Origin: JAUVPY01 sp034412795
GTDB lineage: Bacteria; Chloroflexota; Anaerolineae; 4572-78; NAK82
Assembly: GCA_034412795.1 (NCBI GenBank)
Contig: DAOUMD010000016.1
Location: 1-64,000 of the forward strand
DNA length: 64,000 nt
Direction of reading: 5' to 3'
Numbering within the stretch: the first letter of the stretch is position 1; the number at the start of each line of letters is the position of its first letter. The translations under genes and the position numbers were made by a program. Below the pieces are notes generated by a model that saw nothing but the letters and a program-made list of their open reading frames with translations, made no database searches and was not told where the DNA came from. This document shows, one piece after another, positions 1 through 8,149 of the stretch.

Positions 1-86
1 CGATCTTTGTTCTTGCTCAGGTAACTTTCCCATTTGGACATTTTGGATGCTCCTTGAAATCTCTTGGTTCTCTCATCTCGGTGGGC

Positions 87-341
87 ATGGTTCAGAAGTC
101 CCTGAAATTAGGCCGCGTCCAATAATAACTTTGCGTATTTTGAAGGGTTTCACCTGGAATTTTGGCCTGAAAACAGGAAGTTATTCTTGGACGCTTCCAT
201 GGGGTAACAATTGCAGACGAAGGACGAAAGACGAAGGACCAATTATTGGCCCAGATCTCTTCGTCGTTCGTCATTCGTCATTTGTCATTTGTCATTCGTC
301 ATTCGTCCGGCTGAGAGAGTGTTACCCTATTTCTGAACCAT
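87..341 (+). repeat. Interspersed repeat R1, copy 1 (with nested insertion)
   Basis: The segment begins ATGGTTCAGAA and ends TTCTGAACCAT, an 11-bp perfect terminal inverted repeat. Its interior carries a CGAAGGACGAAAGACG / TTCGTCGTTCGTC tract that recurs at 26080-26177 and, inverted, at 63791-63926. Compared with the 136-bp copy at 63.8 kb it is longer because a second small element sits inside it. The right end supplies the last codons and stop of the neighbouring MFS gene. No coding capacity is credible; it looks like a non-autonomous MITE-type repeat. Confidence 0.75.
115..194 (+). repeat. Nested small inverted-repeat element inside R1
   Basis: Ends are GCGTCCAATAATAAC and GTTATTCTTGGACGC, inverted repeats of 15 bp with one mismatch. 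The element interrupts R1 exactly where the 63.8-kb copy is continuous. A related internal tract (inverted) lies at 24024-24060, so this is a second small family rather than random sequence. Confidence 0.6.
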
Positions 342-1673
342 CCTTCTCGGTGGATTTGGCATGAATACCCTTGTAGGACGCTTGGCGAATAAGCTGGCAA
401 CGGCCAGGACCAGCGAAATAACGGACATCACGATCAACGGCGTCTGGTAACTCCCCAATTGGTCACGCGCGATGCCCAATGGCACCGGCCCCAGCGCTGA
501 TCCCCCGATCAGTAATACGGAGCTGATGCCCGTGATACTTCCCAGGTGACGTCGCCCGAAGTAGTTGGCCCACACGACGCTCCCCACCAGTCGCATGAGT
601 CCCCCGGTTATACCCAATAGGACGCCATAGGCCAATGCCAACGTGATGTTTCGCATTTGCTGGGTTGCGGTGAGAGACAGGGCCTGCACAACCAAAGCGA
701 TCGCCAATAGAAAACGGACCGGCACCCGGTCGGCCAGTAGGCCACTGCTCAGGATGATGGCAGCCTGCGTGAGACCAACCGGGACGAACACGGCCGCGGC
801 GATGGTCGCGCTCAGGCCATTATCCTCAAAGATGCGCACCAGGTGGAAGAACAGTCCCGTGCCGGCCATAACAATGAAGCCGATGCCCAATACAAAAATC
901 CAGAAGGCGGAGGTACGGACGACTTCATCGGCCGTCCAGTTTTCCTCAAGCTGGGCTTGAAGCCCAGCCCGGGTTCCATCTTCACCACTTGTTTCATCCA
1001 ATTCCGGGTTTGACTTGACATAACCATCAGGCTTCAGCCCGTAGTCTTCCGGGTGGTCGCGAAACAGCAACAAGCCCACGGGGACCATAACCAGCAGCAG
1101 AATGAGGCCCAAGATCGTGTATGCCGAGCGCCAGCCATAAGAGGCGATGAGCCGGTTGACGAAGATAGGAAAAGCTCCGAAACCCAGCAGCGACATGCCC
1201 AGGCCGGCAATACCCATGCCCATTCCGCGCCGCCGCACCCACCATTGGTTGATTACGTTGGTGCTGACCAGGTCCAGACCACCTTTGCCAAAGGTGCGCA
1301 GCACCACAAAACCCAAACACAGTGTAACGGCGCTGTGCACCAGACCCATAGCAATACACGAGACGCCCAGTGCGGCCGCGATTAGGACTACCATGAAACG
1401 AGGGCCACGCCTGTCAACCTGGTGCCCGATAAAGGGCAGGGCCAGACTGCCCCCCAGTGGCCCAATCGCAAATAGGATGCTGATCAGCGAACGGCTGATG
1501 CCCAGGTCTGCAATCAAGTGTTCTACGAAAGGGGACACGCCGTAAGTTTGTCCGGGGCTGGTCATAATCAGTCCCAGTGCCCCGGCTATAATGATGATCC
1601 AGCCATAGTAGACCGGCGATTGGTTCACGCAGCGACTGCTGCGGGTGGGGCCGGGTGTCTGTTTTATTAGCAT
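327..1673 (-). CDS. MFS transporter
   Basis: 448-residue, very hydrophobic protein with about twelve predicted membrane segments, typical of the major facilitator superfamily. The first helix carries the pattern GWIIIIAGALG followed by TSPGQTYGVS, as in MFS proteins of the oxalate/formate and monocarboxylate-like group. The loop after helix 2 has DRRGPRF, a form of the conserved cytoplasmic loop-2 motif. The charged central loop (about residues 210-245) separates two six-helix halves. Substrate cannot be told. It is transcribed away from the ROK regulator. The final residues MVQK and the stop codon are contributed by the terminal inverted repeat of R1, so the native C terminus was probably altered. 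The start at 1673 has no clear ribosome binding site. Confidence 0.85.
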   Translation of the reverse strand: MLIKQTPGPTRSSRCVNQSPVYYGWIIIIAGALGLIMTSPGQTYGVSPFVEHLIADLGISRSLISILFAIGPLGGSLALPFIGHQVDRRGPRFMVVLIAAALGVSCIAMGLVHSAVTLCLGFVVLRTFGKGGLDLVSTNVINQWWVRRRGMGMGIAGLGMSLLGFGAFPIFVNRLIASYGWRSAYTILGLILLLVMVPVGLLLFRDHPEDYGLKPDGYVKSNPELDETSGEDGTRAGLQAQLEENWTADEVVRTSAFWIFVLGIGFIVMAGTGLFFHLVRIFEDNGLSATIAAAVFVPVGLTQAAIILSSGLLADRVPVRFLLAIALVVQALSLTATQQMRNITLALAYGVLLGITGGLMRLVGSVVWANYFGRRHLGSITGISSVLLIGGSALGPVPLGIARDQLGSYQTPLIVMSVISLVLAVASLFAKRPTRVFMPNPPRRMVQK

Positions 1674-1854
1674 TATGTGCTGGCCAAGTTGGTTTCTGTC
1701 TTGATCTTCAAAGATCGGTTGACGTCTATTTTACCTGATTTGTTCCAGGAAGCCATCTTGGCCCTCTTGTCTGAAGGCATGGTTCATTCGAGATTCCAAC
1801 ACACAGGGGGACAAGTTAGCAATTACGAGCGTGAGATAAGATAAGGGAGACTAC

Positions 1855-1883
1855 TTGACAAATCAGTCATACTGGGGTATATT
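1855..1883 (+). promoter_or_regulatory. Sigma70-type promoter, likely for the ROK regulator
   Basis: TTGACA (1855-1860) and TATATT (1878-1883) with a 17-bp spacer. The tract downstream, ATTTCTTGCTGAAAGGAATT, is nearly repeated in the promoter of the aminotransferase gene at 54.3 kb, suggesting a shared operator. The leader to the ROK start is about 330 nt and contains repeat R2; no gene is credible between 1884 and 2220. Confidence 0.65.
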
Positions 1884-2072
1884 ATTTCTTGCTGAAAGGA
1901 ATTGCCTTATCTTCATCCTAGCTGCCTGTGGGGCACAGACTCGTTTCATGGTTTGTTGGCCAGAATCCTCGTACCCACTGAACTGCCTTCCGCCTCGATC
2001 GATAGAAACTCCTATAGGATTGGGCCAGATATCCACTTTGGCGACGCGGCTAGCTGAGGGCCTTATTTGTTA

Positions 2073-2162
2073 CTAAGGATTGGGAATTAAACAACTTCCT
2101 CAAATGCAAGCGAAATACTAGCCTGATTTAGTTGGCTTGTGGGTAAGTTATTAAATCCTTAG
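2073..2162 (+). repeat. Interspersed repeat R2, copy 1
   Basis: 90-bp element with ends CTAAGGATT and AATCCTTAG. It is almost identical to 18881-18970 and partly present, inverted, at 26182-26214. It lies just upstream of the ROK regulator, as copy 2 lies just upstream of the DeoR regulator. Confidence 0.75.
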
Positions 2163-2220
2163 TCCTAGACTGGGCCTTGATTTGATGGAGAGAAGGTACT
2201 AAAACCACTTGAGAGGGGCA

Positions 2221-3423
2221 ATGATGCACGCGGGTGACGCGACTTTCCTTCGCCGGGTTAATCAAGCTGCCGTTTTGGAGCTAATCCGTGAACAGGGTCC
2301 AATCAGCCGCTCCGAGATTGCGCGCCGTCTGCATCTCAGCCCCGCTACCATCACCCGTATCGTCAACGATCTTCTCGATAATGGCATCGTGCTGGAGGGC
2401 GGCCCGGTTCACTCCCAATATGGGCGGCGTCCCGTTCTCCTTGAGTTCAACTCCCGCGCAAGCTTGATTATTGGCGTCTACGTACACAAGAATATGATGG
2501 GTGCCCTGTCCGACCTGAATGGTGAGATTCTGGAGCGCCGCGTCCTGCCGTCCGTTCCTGGTGAGAAGGGAGTGCGACGTCTGATTGCCCTGATTGAAGA
2601 TTTGCTTCGACTGTCCAGGGATTACGGCCCTCCAGTGCGCGGCGTCGGGATTGGTGCACCCTCCATCGTTACCTTCGAGACAGGTACTGTCATCTGGGCC
2701 CCCAGTCTTGGCTGGCGCAATTTGCCTCTTAAGAGTCGGCTTGAGGAAGCGCTCCACCTTCCGGTCTTCGTGGAGAACGAGGTAAACCTGATTGCCTTGG
2801 GCGAGAGCTGGCAAGGTGCCGGACAGGGCGTGAACAATCTAATTTGCATCTCGCTGGGCGCTGGCATTGGAGCGGGCATTATGCTCAACGGGCAGCTTTT
2901 TCGGGGATCTCACGACGCAGCCGGGGAAGTCGGCTACATCATTCCCAACGAAGCTTGCCTGGGACGCGAATACGATGAGTACGGCTGCTTGGAGAGTCTG
3001 GCGGGAAGTATGGGTATTGCAGCGCGTGCCTCGGCACGTCTGGCCGATGGCGTACCCTCGGTTCTTCGAGAGTGTGACGAGTTCGACCCCTCGAAGCTCA
3101 CGGCAGAGATGGTGCTTGCAGCGGCCAGAGAAGGTGATCCTCTGGCCCAGTCTGTGCTCAATGAAACCCTGGATTACCTGAGTATTGCCGTCGCCAACCT
3201 GATTTGCATTTTGGACCCTGATCGCATTGTGATCAGTGGCGACCTGGCAGAATTTGGGGATTTGTTCGTCGAACCTGTTCGGTTGCGTCTGGAGGGTGCG
3301 ATACCTCAAGTCCCGAACATCGTACTGTCGGAATTGGGGACGGACGCGGCGGTGCTGGGCGCTCTGGCCATTGCCTTGTACAAGACCGATGGTGGCGTTT
3401 TTGTGCACAAGACCCAGGCTTGA
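2221..3423 (+). CDS. ROK family transcriptional regulator
   Basis: About 400 residues: an N-terminal winged helix-turn-helix (residues 20-60, with PISRSEIARRLHLSPATIT) followed by an ASKHA-fold sugar-binding domain of the ROK family (NagC/XylR/Mlc group). ENEVNLIALGE and DAAGEVGYI match conserved ROK segments. The usual zinc motif CxCGxxGCxE is degenerate here (CLGREYDEYGCLE lacks the CxC pair), so zinc binding is doubtful. ATG 2221, preceded by GAGAGGGG, is chosen over an upstream TTG at 2209. Position at the head of a sugar catabolic gene set suggests it is the local sensor and repressor; the ligand is unknown. Confidence 0.85.
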   Translation: MMHAGDATFLRRVNQAAVLELIREQGPISRSEIARRLHLSPATITRIVNDLLDNGIVLEGGPVHSQYGRRPVLLEFNSRASLIIGVYVHKNMMGALSDLNGEILERRVLPSVPGEKGVRRLIALIEDLLRLSRDYGPPVRGVGIGAPSIVTFETGTVIWAPSLGWRNLPLKSRLEEALHLPVFVENEVNLIALGESWQGAGQGVNNLICISLGAGIGAGIMLNGQLFRGSHDAAGEVGYIIPNEACLGREYDEYGCLESLAGSMGIAARASARLADGVPSVLRECDEFDPSKLTAEMVLAAAREGDPLAQSVLNETLDYLSIAVANLICILDPDRIVISGDLAEFGDLFVEPVRLRLEGAIPQVPNIVLSELGTDAAVLGALAIALYKTDGGVFVHKTQA

Positions 3424-3507
3424 CTGAGGCCAAAGACCCAGGTTATCCACGGCCGAGATGGCGGGACACGTGGTACTGTGAAGTGATGAGGAAAGGAGAA
3501 AATTGTC

Positions 3508-4311
3508 ATGGATAACGTTCTGGCCGGGCATACCAACAGTTATCACACTTATGGGTTGGACGAGGCGCTGGAGGGTATCGCGCAAGCCGGTTTCAGGTAC
3601 GTCGAACTCTCCGCTGTGCGTGGGTGGACTGAGCATGTCCCTTTGGAAGCTACCGATGCCCAGATAGCTGAGATCAAAGCCAAGATGAGCCAGCTTGGGC
3701 TTCAAGCATCCGCGTTGAGCGGGCATTCCGATCTGACCACGGCTGAGGGTGTGGTGGACGGCAAGAAAGCCGTCGATCTGTGCACCAAGCTTGGCCTGTC
3801 CCTTATGGTCACCGCCATCGGCGGCCACTACAGCGAGGACGAAGACAAAGACTCCTTTATGGGCTACATCCACGACCTGGCCGACTATGCCGCCGGGCAG
3901 AGTGTTGCCCTCGCCCTTGAGGTGCACGGCGACATCATGGCTTCCGGTCAGCTTTCCATCCCACTCATCAAGGAAATCAACCGGGACAATGTGAGGATCA
4001 ACTACGATACCGCCAACTGTGTGTTCTACGGCGGCGTGGAGGCTGTCGATGATTTGAGGCCGGCCGTGCCCTATTTGGCTCACATTCACCTCAAAGATAC
4101 AGGTGGCGGCCAGCGCGAGTGGAATTTCCCCGCCATCAGCGAGGGGCGGCTTGATTTTGACGCCATTCTTAAACTGCTGGATGAGGAGGGCTACACTGGC
4201 CCCTTCAGTGTTGAGATTGAGTTCCAGGGCGAGCCGTGGCCCCCGCTATCAGAAGTCAATCGCTCAATGAAGGTATCATACGAACATCTCAAGAGTTTGG
4301 GGCTGTCGTAA
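3508..4311 (+). CDS. Sugar phosphate isomerase/epimerase (xylose isomerase-like TIM barrel)
   Basis: 267 residues of the AP-endonuclease-2 / xylose isomerase-like TIM-barrel superfamily. Likely metal ligands are Glu138 (ALEVHGD), Asp167 (INYDTAN), His194 (HIHLKD) and a Glu in SVEIEFQG near residue 236. Such enzymes interconvert ketoses or open and epimerise sugars and inositols using a divalent metal. AAGGAG lies 9 bp before ATG 3508. It follows the ROK regulator by 84 bp and precedes a Gfo/Idh dehydrogenase, the usual isomerase-dehydrogenase pairing for uncommon sugars or inositols. Exact substrate unknown. Confidence 0.85.
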   Translation: MDNVLAGHTNSYHTYGLDEALEGIAQAGFRYVELSAVRGWTEHVPLEATDAQIAEIKAKMSQLGLQASALSGHSDLTTAEGVVDGKKAVDLCTKLGLSLMVTAIGGHYSEDEDKDSFMGYIHDLADYAAGQSVALALEVHGDIMASGQLSIPLIKEINRDNVRINYDTANCVFYGGVEAVDDLRPAVPYLAHIHLKDTGGGQREWNFPAISEGRLDFDAILKLLDEEGYTGPFSVEIEFQGEPWPPLSEVNRSMKVSYEHLKSLGLS

Positions 4312-4367
4312 GGACGAGGATCCTAAGGGTTTCAGGCGAACCGCAGGTTTGCGCACCCTTAGTTAGA

Positions 4368-4521
4368 GTTCATAAAAGTATAACTTCCCGTGTGTCATTT
4401 CGACCGCAGGGCTTAATCCCTCTCAAGGTGGATGGCGCGGCCAACGCTGATGGGGATTTCACGCTATCGCTCGAAATGACATAATTTAGGTGCGGGAACT
4501 TATACATTTACGGACCCTTAG
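4368..4521 (+). repeat. Interspersed repeat R3, copy 1
   Basis: About 154 bp, highly similar to 41046-41200. It contains inner inverted repeats TGTCATTTCGA and TCGAAATGACA and ends in GGACCCTTAG. A hairpin with arms CTAAGGGT/ACCCTTAG (about 4323-4362) adjoins it. It occupies the 242-bp gap between the isomerase and the dehydrogenase. Confidence 0.75.
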
Positions 4522-4553
4522 AGTCTGGGTAACTGTGGAAAGGAGAACCTAAC

Positions 4554-5555
4554 ATGCTCCGAGCGGGAGTGCTTGGTGCAGGTTTTATGGGGGGCACCCA
4601 TGCCCGGGCCTTTGCCGAGCTGCCCGATGTGCGAGTGCTGGGCGTTTCTTCGCGCTCGGCCGAGAAGGCGGCTGCTCTCGCCGGGGAAGTAGGCGCTGAA
4701 CCATTCACCGATACTATGGCGCTGGCCACCCATCCCCAGGTTGATGTCGTCAGTGTAACTCTGCCCACCCATCTGCACGAGGAATATACCGTCGCCGCCC
4801 TGAACTCTGGCAAACCAGTTCTTCTGGAAAAACCGATGGGCCTATCGGTGGAAGAATGCGAGGTTATGATAGCTGCTGCTGACCAGAGCGGTCAAATCCT
4901 CATGCTGGCTCACGTTCTGCGCTTCTGGCCGGAATACGTGGCTCTGGTTGACTTCGTGAAGAGCGGCGAGTTAGGTGAACCCCTTTCTGCTTCTGCCACT
5001 CGCCTCTCCGCCAGACCCACCTGGGGGGATTGGTTCACCAACCCGGACTGGACTGGCGGTGCCGTACACGATCTGCATATTCACGACTTGGATACCCTCA
5101 ACTGGCTCTTTGGCACACCTCGGTCGGTATACTCTCGCGGGCAACGAGGAGCTCCCGGCGGGTGGGATCAGGTACTGACCCTGGTCGATTATGGCCAGGT
5201 GGGTTGCCTTGCTGAGGGCAGTGTGATGATGCCTGATGAATATCCCTTCACGATGACGCTGCGGGTTCTGTGCGAGAAAGGCTCGGTGGAATTCATCTTC
5301 CGTGCGGGTGGCACCGGAGTGGAGACGGGCAATACCTCTGGTATCAGCTTGATGATTTACGAATCAGGCGTGGAGCCTCGTCCCTTGTCCGCTCCCGGTG
5401 GTGATGCCTATAAGGCCCAGGTGGCCTATTTCGCGGACTGCGTACGTGAGAAACGCCCTCCCGAGCGAGGTACGCCCGAGCAGGGGCGATTGGCTGTCAA
5501 GACAGCTCTGGCTGCCCGCGAGGCGCTAGAGACGAATCAGGTCATCTATTTTTGA
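4554..5555 (+). CDS. Gfo/Idh/MocA family oxidoreductase
   Basis: 333 residues. Rossmann motif GAGFMG (8-13) binds NAD(P); catalytic motif EKP at 92-94 (VLLEKPMGL) places the conserved Lys at the active site. The C-terminal alpha/beta domain contains DLHIHDLDTLNWLFG, resembling the substrate-binding segment of myo-inositol dehydrogenase relatives. AAAGGAG precedes ATG 4554. It probably oxidises or reduces a sugar or cyclitol hydroxyl made by the upstream isomerase. One of three paralogues in the window (others at 25.1 and 45.2 kb). Confidence 0.9.
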   Translation: MLRAGVLGAGFMGGTHARAFAELPDVRVLGVSSRSAEKAAALAGEVGAEPFTDTMALATHPQVDVVSVTLPTHLHEEYTVAALNSGKPVLLEKPMGLSVEECEVMIAAADQSGQILMLAHVLRFWPEYVALVDFVKSGELGEPLSASATRLSARPTWGDWFTNPDWTGGAVHDLHIHDLDTLNWLFGTPRSVYSRGQRGAPGGWDQVLTLVDYGQVGCLAEGSVMMPDEYPFTMTLRVLCEKGSVEFIFRAGGTGVETGNTSGISLMIYESGVEPRPLSAPGGDAYKAQVAYFADCVREKRPPERGTPEQGRLAVKTALAAREALETNQVIYF

Positions 5556-5612
5556 TCACCATCACAATTGCATCGAGACAGAGCTGCCTGTTTGAGACAG
5601 GGGCTTAGCATC

Positions 5613-6581
5613 ATGAAAAGAAGCGTACGAGTAGCCGCCGTCCAATTCGAGCACGCGCCGGGCGACAAGCGGGCCAACCTGGACAAGATTCGTGGTTCTG
5701 TCAACCAGGCTGCCCAGGGTGGCGCGAAGATCATTGCATTTCCCGAGTGTTGTATAACCGGTTATTGGTTCCTCAGGCACCTCAGCCGCGATAAGCTGGT
5801 CGAACTTGCCGAACCGGTCTTTGATGGACCGTCGTCGCAGGTTCTTGTCAGTCTGGCCAAAGAACACAATATGACCATAGGCGCGGGCCTGGTCGAACTC
5901 GCGGAGGACCGGCGTCTCTACAATACCTACGTCGTTGCAATGCCCAGCGGTGAATGCCGTCGCCATCGAAAGCTGCACGCCTTTGTGAGCGAGTTCATAT
6001 CTTCTGGCTCCGAATTCACGGTGTTTGACACGCCTCATGGCTGTCGGATAGGTGTGCTCACTTGCTACGACAACAACATTGGTGAGAACGTACGCATCAC
6101 AGCCTTGCAAGGGGCGGAAATTCTGCTGGCACCCCATCAAACCGGTGGCTGCAAATCTCCTGACCCGCACACTATGGGCCTCGTTGATCGTGCACTGTGG
6201 GAAGATCGTCACAACAACCCGGGTGCCATTGAGGAGGAACTGCGTGGTCCTAAAGGCAGAAGCTGGCTGATGCGCTGGCTGCCGACCCGCGCCCACGATA
6301 ATGGCGTGTACTTGGTGTTCTGCAACGGGGTGGGCGTTGACGACGATGAAATACGCACCGGCAACGCCATGATTATTGACCCATATGGACGTATCCTGGT
6401 CGAAACTTGGAAGGCTGGTGACGATATGGTCGTGGCTGACCTGGACGCCGGACTGCTCGACGTGAGTACCGGCCGGCGCTGGATCAGAACGCGTCGCCCG
6501 GAGTTGTATACGTCGCTCACTATGCCCACCGGCGTCGAACGAGATACCCGCGAGGTTCGGTTTGACGGTGAGGGCGTGTAA
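5613..6581 (+). CDS. Carbon-nitrogen hydrolase (nitrilase-fold amidase)
   Basis: 322 residues with the nitrilase catalytic triad: Glu45 in FPECCITGY, Lys120 in RHRKLH, Cys151 in LTCYDNN. Members hydrolyse amides, ureido compounds or nitriles in the cytoplasm. ATG 5613 (MKRSVRVAAVQF) is taken as start because the conserved first strand begins there; an in-frame ATG at 5568 adds 15 unlikely residues. The GENVR that follows the catalytic Cys replaces the commoner FPE, so the substrate pocket may be unusual. Its place in a sugar cluster with a deacetylase suggests cleavage of an amide-linked sugar or carbamoyl group. Confidence 0.85.
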   Translation: MKRSVRVAAVQFEHAPGDKRANLDKIRGSVNQAAQGGAKIIAFPECCITGYWFLRHLSRDKLVELAEPVFDGPSSQVLVSLAKEHNMTIGAGLVELAEDRRLYNTYVVAMPSGECRRHRKLHAFVSEFISSGSEFTVFDTPHGCRIGVLTCYDNNIGENVRITALQGAEILLAPHQTGGCKSPDPHTMGLVDRALWEDRHNNPGAIEEELRGPKGRSWLMRWLPTRAHDNGVYLVFCNGVGVDDDEIRTGNAMIIDPYGRILVETWKAGDDMVVADLDAGLLDVSTGRRWIRTRRPELYTSLTMPTGVERDTREVRFDGEGV

Positions 6582-6648
6582 GTAGTGGGGGGCAGAAACC
6601 TGGCTGAATGTGACAGGTGTAAAGAAGCGTTGAAATGGGGATGATATC

Positions 6649-8073
6649 ATGATTGAAGCCTTGAAACTTGTCGAGCCAAGGTTCGTGCCGCCGCTGGATA
6701 AAGGATTTCGTCCCGCGGTATTGGCCAATCGTGAATTCCAAAGATCGCTGGGGGAAATGGGCGGAGGCGTTCCCTTGGTGCTCGGCCTGGAGCGGGCAGA
6801 CGGGTCTGTGTCACGTTTTGAAACACAGGTTTTCCCCGACGATCACCCCCGGTCTGATGCTAACCTTATGTATGCCGAGCGACTGGTTAAATTTCTCCTC
6901 TGGCAGCGTGGTGGCTGGAAGGTTTACGTGGGTGGCCCCCAGCGCATTGGCGCCTATATCAGAGGGTGCTACTCCCCCGATGGCCCCCGCGCATTTGATT
7001 ATCACTTTATGGGAGAGGACGTCTACGAAAGGACATTCACCATCCATCCCTGTACCCCTGCGGAAGTCCCCGCCCAACGCGAGAGCGAACAAGCACTGGG
7101 GCGCCACTTAGATGGCTACCGTATTGGCTTTGATCTGGGGGCATCAGATGTCAAGGTCTCGGCGGTCGTGGATGGCGAGGCAATCTTCAGTAGAGAGGTC
7201 GTCTGGGAACCGCGCCAGCAGACTGACCCGGGGTACCACTACGATCATATTATGGCCCTCCTAAAGGAAGCTGCTGCAAAGATGCCGCAAGTAGATGCCA
7301 TTGGCGGCAGCTCGGCGGGCGTCTATGTCAACAATCGCGTGATGATCGCCTCCCTGTTCCGTGGTGTACCAAAGGACAGGTTCGACGAGGCCAAAAATAT
7401 GTTTCTGCGCATCCGTGAAGAGCTGGGGGTGCCGCTGGAAATTGTGAACGATGGAGAGGTAACCGCCCTTGCCGGTTCCATGTCGTTGGAAGATAACGGT
7501 GTCCTGGGCATCGCGCTCGGTTCGAGCGAAGCAGGTGGCTATGTCACGGGCTCGGGCAACATCACCGGGTGGTTAAATGAACTGGCCTTTGCTCCTATTG
7601 ATTACAGCCCCACCGCTCCCATAGACGAGTGGTCTGGAGACAGAGGGTGTGGCGCTCGTTACTTTTCACAGCAATGTGTATTCCGACTTGCCCCAAAAGC
7701 TGAGATAGAGATCCCTGAGGATATCACCGATGCCGAGAAGCTCAAATTCGTTCAGGAGAGGCTCGAAGCCGGGCACGATGGCGCTACAAGAATCTGGCAG
7801 AGCATAGGCTATTACATGGGGTATGCCATCGCCCACTACGCCGACTTCTATGACGATTTGAAACACGTTCTGATATTGGGACGTTGCACCTCCGGTAAGG
7901 GCGGGGTGCTCATTCTCGATGGTGCCAACCAGGTACTCGAGTCGGAATTCCCGGAGCTTGCCGACCGAACCAATATCCAACTGCCGGACGAAAAGAGCCG
8001 GCGTGTCGGTCAGTCTATCGCGGCTGCCAGTCTCCCTGCAATTGCCCCTGCTACGGATAGAGAGAAAGTGTGA
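6649..8073 (+). CDS. ROK-type (ASKHA) sugar kinase-like protein with N-terminal extension
   Basis: 474 residues. The C-terminal two thirds begin with the phosphate-1 motif IGFDLGASDVKVS (159-171) and continue with segments resembling ROK glucokinases (NDGEVTALAG, GIALGSSEAGG). The first about 150 residues are an extra domain that I do not recognise. There is no helix-turn-helix, so it is more likely an enzyme than a regulator. It probably phosphorylates a hexose or amino sugar made in this operon. The canonical ROK zinc motif is not evident. Start ATG 6649 is weakly supported (GGGGATG upstream). Confidence 0.7.
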   Translation: MIEALKLVEPRFVPPLDKGFRPAVLANREFQRSLGEMGGGVPLVLGLERADGSVSRFETQVFPDDHPRSDANLMYAERLVKFLLWQRGGWKVYVGGPQRIGAYIRGCYSPDGPRAFDYHFMGEDVYERTFTIHPCTPAEVPAQRESEQALGRHLDGYRIGFDLGASDVKVSAVVDGEAIFSREVVWEPRQQTDPGYHYDHIMALLKEAAAKMPQVDAIGGSSAGVYVNNRVMIASLFRGVPKDRFDEAKNMFLRIREELGVPLEIVNDGEVTALAGSMSLEDNGVLGIALGSSEAGGYVTGSGNITGWLNELAFAPIDYSPTAPIDEWSGDRGCGARYFSQQCVFRLAPKAEIEIPEDITDAEKLKFVQERLEAGHDGATRIWQSIGYYMGYAIAHYADFYDDLKHVLILGRCTSGKGGVLILDGANQVLESEFPELADRTNIQLPDEKSRRVGQSIAAASLPAIAPATDREKV

Positions 8074-8078
8074 CAGCC

Positions 8079-8148
8079 ATGTTCAAACTCGATACCGCTC
8101 AGTTATTCGTTCCCGATGGCCTCCCCGTTGAAGAGGCCCTGGCTCCCA
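8079..8148 (+). other. Out-of-frame 5' end of the PIG-L gene
   Basis: An ATG at 8079, 6 bp after the upstream stop, opens a frame encoding MFKLDTAQLFVPDGLPVEEA, which resembles the N-terminal lead of PIG-L deacetylases. That frame differs from the main PIG-L frame and meets it near ALAPT/HMAVG. The shift (one base missing or two extra) is either a natural mutation or a sequence error. Confidence 0.55.
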
Positions 8149-8149
8149 C

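Noticed and set aside
47..364. Plus-strand reading frame of 105 codons at the window start
   Set aside because: It is composed almost entirely of repeat R1 and its nested element and encodes a low-complexity sequence without a ribosome binding site.
1855..2076. 73-codon frame before the ROK gene
   Set aside because: Its putative TTG start is the -35 box of a promoter and the protein resembles nothing; it ends within repeat R2.
2839..4089. 416-codon frame on the minus strand
   Set aside because: Antisense to the ROK and isomerase genes, which have clear motifs, good starts and conserved domains; its length comes from the GC-rich codon pattern.
5562..6728. 388-codon frame on the minus strand
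   Set aside because: Antisense to the nitrilase-fold amidase with its complete catalytic triad.
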